NCBI GenBank assembly: GCA_033239525.1
Contig: BSYO01000011.1
Span: 3,563,973-3,627,972, forward strand
DNA from: Nepenthes gracilis
Taxonomy: Eukaryota; Streptophyta; Magnoliopsida; Caryophyllales; Nepenthaceae
Length of the DNA stretch: 64,000 nucleotides
Reading direction: 5' to 3'
The notes under the pieces were generated by a model. The model saw only the letters and a program-made list of their open reading frames with translations, had not been told where the DNA came from and searched no databases. Each line of letters opens with the position of its first letter. Position 1 is the stretch's first letter. Shown piece after piece: positions 50,099 through 59,124 of this stretch. The translations under genes were made by a program, and so were the position numbers.

Positions 50099-53000
50099 GT
50101 ATATATTTATTTAAACAAACCTAATCTTAGTGTGTGTTTTTCTCCAATTCTTATATTCTCGCATTATGGTATGACTGTCGATAGTGGAAATCATTTGAAG
50201 TGGCAAATTTTTTTCTCTTGCATAAAAAACGACCTTTACGGGCCCTTTTGCTCCGTGCGGCTGGGTTTTGGTTTTACTATTTATAGATGTCATGTCCCGG
50301 AATTTAGCATATCTAATTGACTATTATTTAGAAAATTAAAACTCCAAATAAATTCAACAATAAACATTAAGTCGTAAATTCGGGTGTGACAGACTATATA
50401 TACAGGACCTGACAAATTAAATCCTGCATAGAATATCATTGGACAACCGTCCGGACAAAACATACATAATCTGCTCCAAATAGTCGTAAGGGAGGTATCC
50501 AAACAAAACAACTCATCTATATAATATATTAAATCCAACGGTCCTCAATATATAGTTCAAAGGCCTACTTTTGGCCGATTCTAATGTCCAAAATAAAACC
50601 TATAGCAGACCTAATCCAAATAATAGAGAAATACAACTAATACCATTTAACTCATAACAGATACAAAACTCACCGGGTAAGGTGATGTTGCATCAGATCT
50701 CATTGAACTCCTACAAAGTATCCCAACCCTTTATAAATCTAAAGGGATAAAACACGAAAACGTGAGCCGAAAGCTCAGCTAGTATCAACATTTACATGTA
50801 TAAAATAGCATATAGAAGTTAGATGGAGAGTTCATAGACAAATATTAAAGACAGATAACAAATTTGAATCCAAATTGCCAATATCAGAAGTTGAATCATT
50901 AAATCCGAAGTAGATTCTTATGTCAGAAAGCCATCATCACACCCAACACAATATCTCATATTAGAAAGCTCATATCATTGGCTCTCGGCTATCACATATC
51001 GTTGGATTTTGTTACATTTTAGGTTTGTAGCTTTCTGCTATCTCATATCATTGGATTCCAGCTACATTTTGGCCATCTCATATGATTCGATCCCGACTAC
51101 ATTTTAGGCCTATAACTCTCGACTATCTCATATCACAAATTGACACACTGAGTCTCGGACCACCACAGTCGCGCACAAATCGACCCACTGGGTCTCAGAC
51201 CACTACGGTCTCATACAAATCGACCCACCGGGTCTCAGACCACTACGGTCTCATACAAATCGACCCACCGGGTCTCGGACCACCGCAGTTAGGCACAAAT
51301 AGACCCATCGTGTCTCAGACCACCATGGTCTTGCACAAATCGACCCACTGAGTCTCGGACCACTATGGTCCTGTACAAATCGACCCACTGGATCTCGTAC
51401 CACCATGGTCCCGCACAAATTGACCCACCGGATCTCAGACCACCACGGTCTCACACAAATATACTCTCATTCTCGCCCTTCATCACCTCCACTCCACCTA
51501 CCTTGACCCATCTGGTCTCGGATCACCACATTCCCACATAAATATACTCTCATTCTTGCCCTTCATCACCTCCGCTCCACCGCCTACCTCTGTCGACTAA
51601 AACTTCCTACCCTGTGAGATTTCAGATTGGTACAACCCAAAACCGCTACTCCTCGACCAAGCTCCTGCATGACTTCCGGATGCCAGAAAAATCCTCGAAA
51701 ATCATAAAACCCAACAAAACCTCCAAATCGACCGGTAAATCATATATGCATGTATATAATAAACAGATATAGTGTATAAAATAACATGTATATAAATAAA
51801 ATATTCAAAACATAAACAAACATCATCAGACAAAGGATATGGCTTATAGATACTTGCTTTGACCTTATACCCTGTGGATTTGACAAAAGGATGCTTCCAG
51901 GTACCCAAACTATGCTTTCTCTCCCCTGCTGACCACTCCTCTTCTACCGTGCGCCTGTCCTTTAGTTTCCTTCACTGACGGCGATCCAGCATGGAACGAC
52001 GGCGCCGACGACGGCAGTAGCAGCTCTGCAACAGTGAGGTTTTTGGCGACAGCAACGACTGTGGTTGGGTCTTGCTTTGGCCCGTGCTCCCTTCTCAGTG
52101 TCGCTTGGCCTTCATCCGTGCGCCTCTGCTCTTCTCCTTCCTTTTTACTCGCCAGCCAGAGCCGTAACTCTGTTTTTGGCCCCATTTGCCCATCTTCCGG
52201 ATTTTGGCTGATTTCCTCAAAATAGCAATGAATTGACATCAACAAAAAGAAAGGAATGATTTGCTTGCCTCAATTTTTTGTTTTGCTTCCGTCGACGGCA
52301 TTGATGGTGTTGGATTTCTCACCTCAACTCGGGCGCACCTCCCCCTTCGGACACACCACCGATTCCTTAAATAACGGAGGAAAATTGCGGCTAGGATTTT
52401 CTTTGGCTTCTATTTTCTATGTTGACCTCTCCTGCCGCAGCTGCCCCACCTTCCCCTTGTCTTTTTCTTCCCCGCCTCTGCCTCCCTTCTCTCTCTCCCC
52501 TTTTCCTTTTTCCTTTTTTCTTCCCCGCACGCCCCTTCCCCCTTTTATAATAATAATAATTATTGTTATTATTATTCCTTTTTCTTTTCCTTCATTATAT
52601 AATCCAATCGTTACTTGGGCGCCAGCCCAATTTATTTGAATATTCTTAAAAATTTCACAATAATAATAATAACTATTATTATTATTCAATTTTCTTTTCC
52701 CTCATTATATAATCCAATGGGTGCTTGGGCACCAGCACAGGTTCACCTCGGCTGCCAGCACAATTGATCTGAATATCCTTCAAATTTTCACTATATATAT
52801 ATATATATGTTTTTACAACATCCAAGTTAACTCAAAGTCATAATTAATATTAAAATAATCCAAATGAAAATTTAGGGTATTACAATAGATGTCATTGATT
52901 TTTTTTGTTATGTTGATAATTCGTTGCCTGTATAATATTTGTTCTTGATTAATACTTTTCGGATGGGATATGTACTACTAAATCTGAGTTCTAAGAGTTC

Positions 53001-54456
53001 CAAGTGGAGTAATCAAATCTAAAATTCATGAAACTTTTGGGTCAAGAGTATGCCAATCTAAGCGTTGCTAGCAACTTAGCAATTCCAAATGGCAAATAAG
53101 GTGATCAACGTGTGCAATGCCTTTGATATCTTGCTTCTGTAATTAGCCGAACCAACTCGACTCAGAATGTGATTTTGTTCCATGCTTGCTCATGACGAGT
53201 GGGCTGCAAGTAACGAATCAAGCTTGCTAGTGTGGGGTGAATAAGTGGAGATGAACTGTTATCAAATAGCTACGCTGATCCGGTGAACATAGAAAACTGA
53301 GCTACCTGGATTGTTTCCGAGGAGTAACCCTCTGATGGTTTATTGTGAGGGCCGAAATGATTTGACCGGAAGCGAATGAGTAGAAACCGGAGAACACACG
53401 GCACGGTAATCAGGGGAAATATCCCGTCAAAGGTCGGTCATGCTATGGGAATAGTATATATAGATTAGTATTTACTATTCCTATGGGAATGGTGGCGGCA
53501 GGGTGGTGGCGGCAGTTGCAAGGCGGTGTTGGTGGATTGGCGGGGAATGTAAGTTTATAGTGTTAGGATAATTTTAATTTTTTGTATGTCGGTAGAATGT
53601 AGAAGTTCATTTCATATTGGTTATTTGTTCTTTTTGTTATTTGTACATACAGAATTCTAAAAAAGCAATTCCCAATGGCCAATCAAACGTGAAAATGAGA
53701 AAATGAGACGTGACAATATAAAGGAAATTTAGAGGTTGTAAGATTTGGCCAAAATTCATGCGACTCTCATGTCCACGACGTTGTTTTCCTTGATTTCCTT
53801 ACCGTCGTTCATGCCTTTTTGCTTAGACGACTAAACTGCCTGCTGCGTTTTATTATATTTTATTAAACAGTATGAAAGAGTATGAGGAAAAGGCGGTGGC
53901 ATTTGCACTGAATCGTCCCATGCTTCAAGCCCTCACCACCAAGCTCAAGGCTGCCCGTTTGACTTGTCCACTGTTCGACACCGCACGCTGGGTAAGCCTG
54001 CATCGAGCTCGTGCTCATCATTCTCATGTTGTTTAATAGATTTGTATTGCTCGCTCAAAAACCGCCCCACTGATAACGCTGTTGGTATGGAGCTTGTTAC
54101 TATCGATCCATCTTGCTCTTGCAATCAATTAATAAAGGGTTAGACAACAGTTATAGAACCGCCTGGAGTTGATGGGCACGTACAAAAATAAATGGGTGTC
54201 ACATCGTCTTATCTTAGAAGTCGATTTCATGGCTCGATTTCTTCCATTCAATTGCTCATTTTATAGTAAAATTTCAATTTTTTTTCTTAAATTTTGGATG
54301 CGATAATAAAGCCTATTCTCTCATCGCCGTTTGTATTTACAGGTGAAGAATCTAGAGAGGGCGTATTTTAAGATGTGGAATCTGTATTGCTCCGGCCGGC
54401 ATCCACAGCCTTTCAAGGTCGAGGAGAATGAATCGGACTTCCCGTGCGATAGGTAG
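34025..54456 (+). CDS. SEC: SECRET AGENT, O-linked N-acetylglucosamine transferase (complete, 28 exons)
   Basis: Transfers GlcNAc from UDP-GlcNAc to Ser/Thr of nuclear and cytosolic proteins (family GT41). Exons: 34025-34157, 34892-35034, 35167-35265, 35358-35408, 36537-36653, 37176-37232, 38128-38247, 38424-38486, 38586-38664, 39450-39559, 39661-39714, 39791-39858, 39969-40071, 40192-40394, 40471-40567, 42091-42162, 42261-42337, 42412-42528, 42613-42697, 42808-42975, 43989-44099, 44185-44271, 44384-44511, 44658-44740, 44896-45001, 45265-45411, 53871-53991, 54343-54456. All phases join: 2913 bases, 970 residues (Arabidopsis SEC 977). Thirteen 34-residue TPRs span about residues 50-490. The catalytic part has [13 protein letters not shown] with His597 (matching the human OGT catalytic-site His498 by position), NILKRVPNS with Lys786, and [13 protein letters not shown] (about 850-862) for UDP binding. 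Intron 26 is 8.46 kb. The gene looks intact; the homologue SPINDLY is excluded by the OGT-type motifs. Confidence 0.96.
41454..41490 (-). pseudogene. trnW: Fragment of plastid-type trnW-CCA
   Basis: Read on the minus strand it begins GCGCTCTTAGTTCAGTTC, the 5' end of plastid tRNA-Trp, and keeps about 37 bases to the anticodon loop before the similarity fades. Order and strand relative to the trnP copy at 41659 match plastid DNA (both minus, about 170 bases apart). Confidence 0.75.
41659..41731 (-). tRNA. trnP: Plastid-derived tRNA-Pro (UGG) copy, probably a pseudogene
   Basis: Reads AGGGATGTAGCGCAGCTTGG at its 5' end with anticodon loop TTTTGGGTA (UGG), and closes with the pairing CATCCCT. 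It is 73 bases long; the TTCAA loop appears one base short, and two D-arm/anticodon-stem positions differ from the usual plastid gene. It sits in SEC intron 15 inside a plastid-type stretch (or a mitochondrial copy of one), so it is a nuclear insertion, unlikely to be expressed from its native promoter. Confidence 0.82.
43180..43560. other. Possible mitochondrial-type insertion in SEC intron 20
   Basis: A stretch with more even base composition than the surrounding intron, with words such as GACCTCTTAGCGAGAAGAGA and GAAAGGCGAGACTAAATATT that look like plant mitochondrial spacer DNA. I cannot name a mitochondrial gene in it. It could equally be a worn transposon fragment. Confidence 0.25.
45625..45891. 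mobile_element. Small TIR element (GATAT-rich family), copy L, with 9-bp target duplication
   Basis: The element runs from CCATGGATGAAAATGTT to AATATTTGCATCAA. It is flanked by TGCTACCCA (left) and TGTTACCCA (right), a 9-bp duplication with one mismatch. It is in SEC intron 26, about 220 bases after exon 26. Confidence 0.7.
45892..47144 (+). other. SEC intron 26, left part
   Basis: Intronic DNA without recognised gene content. 46400-46650 has a CCAAACACACCC end like the right terminus of MITEs of the Tourist type, but I see no matching left end or TTA pair. There is a long A-run at about 47080-47098. Confidence 0.5.
47145..47335 (+). repeat. Direct repeat A, left copy (partner at 52930-53105)
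   Basis: About 190 bases, beginning TGTTCTTGATTAATACTTTT and ending near CAAATAAACTCC. They recur, diverged but collinear, at about 52930-53105. The copies bracket both the copia element and the solo LTR. Probably an old duplication of intron sequence or of a repeat. Confidence 0.75.
47337..50163 (+). mobile_element. Degenerate Ty1/copia LTR retrotransposon in SEC intron 26
   Basis: Short LTRs at 47337-47487 and about 50008-50163 share GATATGTTTTAGGATAT and GTTTAGTATTTTT and both end in CA. The primer site TGGTTTCAAAGCT (47488-47500) is one to two changes from the usual copia TGGTATCAGAGC site. The inside is a decayed polyprotein in the order gag, protease, integrase, reverse transcriptase, RNase H. 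No matching target duplication is visible (CTCCT against TTATG). The right LTR has gained a TA/TATG microsatellite (about 50070-50105). Confidence 0.85.
47690..49990 (+). pseudogene. Copia polyprotein remnant
   Basis: Read across frames with many stops. Recognisable pieces: the protease active-site motif FIDSGA at about 48291; integrase-type sequence around 48855-49030 (SQYGIFHES, then VVERKN); a reverse-transcriptase core at about 49340-49390 in which the catalytic YVDD is replaced by YMDH; and an RNase H stretch near 49740-49850 (CDNQS). The loss of the second catalytic Asp plus frameshifts and stops make it non-functional. Open pieces in other frames around 47718-48200 are not meaningful. 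Confidence 0.8.
50288..52884 (-). mobile_element. 2.6-kb Tekay-like solo LTR with perfect target duplication
   Basis: Starts TGTCATGTCCCGG and ends TTAGGGTATTACA. It is bounded by the identical 5-mers ATAGA (50283-50287, 52885-52889). Read from the right it begins TGTAATACCCTAAA, the usual start of large plant chromovirus LTRs, so orientation is minus. No internal coding domain or second LTR is present, so it is the product of LTR-LTR recombination. It contains the 40-bp repeat at 51141-51460 and TAA/TTA microsatellites at 52548-52690. It lies in SEC intron 26, 125 bases right of the copia element. Confidence 0.9.
51141..51460. repeat. 40-bp tandem repeat, eight units
   Basis: ACAAAT recurs every 40 bases (51135, 51175, 51215, up to 51455). 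The unit is like CGACCCACYGGGTCTCRGAC followed by CACYAYGGTC. Some units contain the near-palindrome GACCCACTGGGTCTC. The repeat lies inside the solo LTR. A second pair of longer repeats (CATTCTCGCCCTTCATCACC-like) follows at about 51467 and 51550. Confidence 0.95.
52930..53105 (+). repeat. Direct repeat A, right copy
   Basis: Collinear with 47145-47335: TGTTCTTGATTAATACTTTT, then AAGAGTTC.., AAATCTAAAATTCATG, GTCAAGAGTATGCCAATCTA and CAAATAAG. The copies then diverge. Confidence 0.75.
53106..53870 (+). other. SEC intron 26, right end
   Basis: Unique-looking intron sequence with a GGTGGCGGCAG-type short repeat near 53490-53515. It ends at the TTAAACAG acceptor of exon 27. No other feature seen. 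Confidence 0.5.
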
Positions 54457-54957
54457 GTAGGGATTGTAAATAAATGAAAGCCAACCATTGATGCTAATGC
54501 CAAATGCTTATTGTATTGATGATTCTCAGAGGTTTGATGCCTGTCCAAATTATGCAATTATCATGTGTTGGGTTCTATTATGATCTTTTAAATATTAGCC
54601 TTAGATTTGTCAATATTGCTGGGTATTACTTAAAATAAGATCAATTCGAACTAATAAATTTAATGAGTCTTTGAATAATAAACTTTCAAAGAAGAAAGAA
54701 CTCGCTCGCTCATTAAACCCCGAGTCGAAACAGTAAAATTTAATTCTGATCAGAAAAAACTTTGATCGAGTGGTTTAAAGATGTAGAAATGGTATTCGAA
54801 TGATAAATTGGATGATTATCCTGTTCGAGTGGTTAATTATGTTGAATGGTTAGATGAACTGAAGGGTTAATTTAATTGGGTGGTTAAATCAAATGGATAA
54901 TTAATATATCATGCAGTTAGCTCAGGTAAGAAATTCTTAATAGAAGTCAAATATTTA
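54457..54957 (+). other. SEC 3' flank
   Basis: Sequence after the SEC stop codon. AATAAA occurs at 54469-54474, too close to the stop to be the main poly(A) signal. The 3' UTR probably extends some hundreds of bases into this stretch. Repeated GAATGGTTA/GGTTAAAT words at 54770-54900. Confidence 0.5.
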
Positions 54958-55441
54958 CGGCACGTTTGGTTGCTGGAATGGAATAAGGTGGGAATGGAAT
55001 AGTTATTCCCAGGGAATAGAATTAGATGGGAATAAAGTTGGAAATTGTTATTCCTATGTTTGGTTGTTGGAATAGAATTAGTTAGGAATTTGTATTACAA
55101 TGTTTGGTTTGTAGAATTGTATGAAGAATAAGGTGAGAATTTATCGAAATAATGCTTTTACTCTTATAAGAAGAAGAAGAAGAAGAAGAATAATAATAAT
55201 AATAATATAATAATAATAGTAATAGTAATAAAAATAAAAAAAATAATAATAAAATAATAATAATAAAATAATAATAATAATAAAAGTAATAAAAATAAAA
55301 ATAAAAATAATAATAAAATAATAATAATAATAAATAATAATAATAATAATAGTAATAAAAATAATAATAAAAATAATAATAAAATAATAGTAATAATAAT
55401 AATAATAAAAGTAATAAAAACAAAAAATAATAATAATAAAA

Positions 55442-55472
<31 letters not shown>

Positions 55473-55483
55473 GTAAAAAATAA

Positions 55484-55543
<60 letters not shown>

Positions 55544-55775
55544 TGAGGGTAAATTTAGGTTAATTAAAAAGTTGGGTGGAAATTTCTTTTCCTTCCCAAC
55601 AAGGAATAAAAAAAATCTAGTGGTATCAAGGAATAGTTATTCCTTGTAATCAAGGAATAACTATTCGTTCAGAAATTGTTATTCCCAACTCACTTTACAA
55701 CCAAACGGTGGAATTTTTATTCCACCAAGAATAAGGAGGGAATAGAATTTCTATTCCCTTCAACCAAACACCATC
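54958..55775. mobile_element. Tourist-like MITE with large TAA expansion
   Basis: Left end CGGCACGTTTGGTTGCTGGA; right end CAACCAAACACCATC. The termini are inverted. TTA flanks both sides (54955-54957, 55776-55778), the PIF/Harbinger target. It shares terminal and subterminal sequence with the element at 21300-21831. Its centre (about 55167-55545) is a long imperfect TAA/AAT tract that makes up nearly half the element. Confidence 0.82.
55167..55545. repeat. Imperfect TAA trinucleotide repeat tract
   Basis: About 380 bases of TAA/AAT with GTAAT and AAAAT interruptions, starting from an AAG run (about 55170-55187). Reads as a fictitious Tyr/Leu-rich protein on the minus strand. Confidence 0.95.
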
Positions 55776-55778
55776 TTA

Positions 55779-56740
55779 GGGTTACCGTTAAATTTACTGT
55801 CTTCCCAGAGCCTTCCATTCTATGTATAATTAGGAAGTTGAATTATTTAATTTTTAACAGGTATAATTACTTTGATTGTGATTAATTATTTTTTTTTAAA
55901 AAATTATTATTAATTGATAGAAATTAGTGATAAAGTGTTTACTTTTTTTAATTTTTTTAAAAATTAATGACCTGAATATTGAATAGCATACACAGTAGTA
56001 AGTTTTATATTCTTTATTTTTTTTATTTGACATTGTGGTATTTAGGATTTGAATAAAATATTTAAAAATTTTATTTAAATTTATTCAAATTATAATTTAT
56101 ATTTTAAATGACTATTCTTAAATCTTACTTGAAAGAAGGTGAGAAAAGGTGCCTGTGTTATATGAAGATAAAATCACCCATTTGCAAGGACCAATGATTT
56201 GTAACTATTGCTTTTAAAATAAATATATAATATATTAGAAGTATTATATTACTTTAAAATATTAATTACATGTTAAAAAATTATATTTATATTTTAGTAA
56301 ATGTCTACATTGTGTATTTTATAAAATTGAAGATGCTATTTATTTAATAAGGACGTATTTGAAGATGTTATATTAAAATGATTATTTAGGCAGTATTAGA
56401 ATATTAATTCTCAAATGAAACTATTGTTATAATTATAAATTAATGTATAATTATTTATTTATATTATATTTTATTTTCATAACTCAAGTTTTTTTTTTTT
56501 TTTTAACCAATGGCAGTCAAATTTGATTTTTTCTCAGAAAAAAATATCTTTTTTTAAAACTAACATGAAAAAACCTCTTAGAAACAAATTAAAATTTTCC
56601 ATAAGTTGTTTTAAGATTTTTCAATACACTTATAAGAAAATTTACTTTTTTTTTTTTTCCAAAAAAACACTATTTAAAATTAAAAAATATAAAAAAGCTT
56701 CGCAAATAGGATTTCCAATTTCATGTAGGAATAATATTTA
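55779..56740. other. AT-rich intergenic spacer
   Basis: Very AT-rich, with long T and A runs (for example about 56490-56505 and 56645-56660). No gene, RNA or recognisable repeat seen. Confidence 0.6.
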
Positions 56741-57760
56741 ATGTACAGATTCGGGTGATCCTCTGGATGTGGTTCCAGCTCCATTTTCTGAGTTGGATCT
56801 TGCACACCACTAAACAGAATAAGAGGTCAGTGTGTCGGCGGGAAGTTGTCCCACAGAAAACATTTCGACGCTCAAGTCAGTCAAACAGTTTCGAAAGAAT
56901 GAAACTGAAATTGAGAGAAAGAAAGAGACAAAGAGTGTTTTTTTCAAACGTAAGAGGGACGAGTAAGCCCTTTGGAGTCTGGAAGGTGAGAGGCAGTAAG
57001 CGGCCGTGGAAGGTGCGCTTGTTTGCCTTAGGGTTGCTGGTGAATGTGCTTTGTAGCAGAGAACGTTGATAATTCTAAGAGTTTCAATGGCAGAGAAAGT
57101 GATTCACTGAGAGCACTTGTTTGCATTACAGAAAGCGTATGCGTAAGGAATCGAAAGCGTGCATTGAATGGTGATTCAAGGGCTTATTAATGGTGGAGAG
57201 GACGATCTTCCCTCTTTGGAAGGAGAGATCCTTCTGTGATCTTTGGCTGGCCTGCCTTTTGGAGCAAGCGCCAGTTGCCAAGTTGTGAAAGATAGTTTAC
57301 TTTTGAGGCGGCCAACAGCTTTCCAAACCGGTTGCCTTCCTTCTTTGCATATTACCGTTGGAGAGTCCAGGTTGGCAAGGATTTGGAAAAATCTGGCGCC
57401 TTTCTTATGCAAAAGGCGCCAATATTGCCAATATCCATTTTGGGTGCCAGAAGGGATCGTGGAAAACCCCTGGAAAGCCGTTGTTTGCCTTTTGATGAAT
57501 CGTGGGCCAAAACGGATTAGGCCCGTTATTGTAGAAGGGCTTCTTTGGGCCCAACGTGCAAAACGCAGACGGTCAACGTTTGAATTGACCGTCTGCAAGC
57601 GAGTTGACCGCCCGGATGGTCAACGCCAGTGTTTACTATCCTAGACTTTTCAACTTTTAGGCCTATTTTTCAACTGTGCCGTTAAAGAGTTAACTGTCCT
57701 TCTTGGACTTCCGTTGACATTTTTGGGTTGGCCCATCTTTGGTATACCCATCTCATATAT
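56741..57760. mobile_element. Probable LTR fragment
   Basis: More GC-rich than its surroundings. ATTTCGACGCTCAAGTCAG at about 56862-56880 is a type of word often seen in plant LTR transcripts, and similar sequence (TACTTCGATACTCAAGTTAG) recurs at about 63056. A palindrome GACGGTCAA..TTGACCGTC lies near 57570-57596. No clear ends or target duplication, so borders are approximate. Open frames here on both strands match no family I know. Confidence 0.4.
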
Positions 57761-57784
57761 TATCCGTAAAAAAAAATTTTTAAG

Positions 57785-58145
57785 TTAAAATAAATATTGA
57801 TTTTTATATTTTTATTATCACTTATTTATTATTATTTTTAAATAAATTTTATTTAAATTAATAATTAAATTATATATTTTAATTATATAGATTTTATCTT
57901 TCAATAGAGAATTTTTAAAATAAAAGATAGTAAATAAAATGTACAGAGCTTAAGACATTTTTATGCTACTGATAAATACTGATTTCTATATTTTTATTAG
58001 CACTTATTTATTATTATTTTAAAATAATTTTTATTTAAATTATAAAATTAAATTATATATTTTAATTATATAGAATTTATTTTTAATAAAAAAATTTTAA
58101 AATAAAAGTAACTAAATGAATTGTATTGAGTATTGATTTTACCAA
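57785..58145. repeat. ~180-bp tandem duplication
   Basis: About 57785-57965 and 57966-58145 are collinear AT-rich copies; both contain CACTTATTTATTATTATTTT and TATATTTTAATTATATAGA. Differences are scattered. Confidence 0.8.
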
Positions 58146-58194
58146 ATTACTTAGCCAATTTAAGAATTATAACTGTATTTTATATTTTTTAGGG

Positions 58195-58412
58195 AGAATA
58201 TTTTTTAACTGTATTTTATATTATGTAGGATTCAGATTAAAAATTTATAGAGATGAAAGCCACTTTAAGTCCAGCGGATAAAATTTGGTTTTTCTTATTC
58301 ATATTTTTTTGACTGTATTTTATATTGTATAGGATTCAAATTAAAAATTTATAGAGATGAAAGCCACTTTAAGTCCAGCAGATAAAATTTGGTTATCCTT
58401 ATTCATACAATT
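58195..58412. repeat. ~110-bp tandem duplication
   Basis: Two adjoining copies share AGATGAAAGCCACTTTAAGT and CAGCRGATAAAATTTGGTT, starting about 58205 and 58312. It directly follows the 180-bp duplication. Confidence 0.88.
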
Positions 58413-59124
58413 ATTTTGATCCTCGAACGTATCAACTTGTGTGATTAAAAAACTATACTTATACAGGTTCAATCAACTCTTACGACACATATCTGGGGAT
58501 CCTTTTCTTCTTTTTTTTATTTAAATCGTTAGATTAAAAAAATTTAACAGTTTAAATTTAAATATAAATAATACCCATCAAATAGTTATGTTTATTAAAA
58601 TTTTTTTTATATATTTGAGTTCTTATTTAATAAATATTAATATTGTAAAAATATTAAAAATATAATTATGTTTAATATTTTTTATTTTTAAATTTTTAAT
58701 TTTTTAAAAAATAGAAAGGGGGCAGCAGGATCTCAAATTTGCCATGACACTGTCCCGGCGTGAGATTATGTGCTCTTTAAATATTTGATGCTGACGGACT
58801 GCCTGTGCCAATATGACTGTACCTCCTCGTCATTTCCCGCAAAGGCAAATGTCCATTTTCTTTATCGGCGAAGTAACCTATAAAAATTTAATAATGTAGA
58901 CAAAGTTGGTAGTTATTCCTTTATTTATATAAAAAATAAATTTACATATTTTATTTTTTATAACCATTTTAATAATTTACTATATATATTATATTATTTA
59001 TTTATTTTAATTTTCTCATTTTTTTAATTTTAATAAGTGTAACATATTGTAGATAAATTATTAATAGACTAAATAAGTATTATATTTATCATTGTCCATT
59101 AAAAAATAAGCTCACTTAAACCAT
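58413..59124. other. AT-rich spacer
   Basis: Low-complexity AT-rich DNA with a short GC-richer island at about 58725-58860. No feature recognised. Confidence 0.5.

Noticed and set aside
51082..51454. Repetitive open frames on both strands, and spaced repeats that might suggest a CRISPR array
   Set aside because: They come from an exact 40-bp tandem repeat without spacers inside a solo LTR. This is plant nuclear DNA.
55082..55423. Long minus-strand frame rich in Leu and Tyr
   Set aside because: It is a translation of the TAA/AAT repeat tract inside a MITE, not a protein gene.
57176..57644. Frames of 133-140 codons on both strands
   Set aside because: Both strands are open over the same GC-richer LTR-like fragment; neither shows a domain, and there is no splice or start context.
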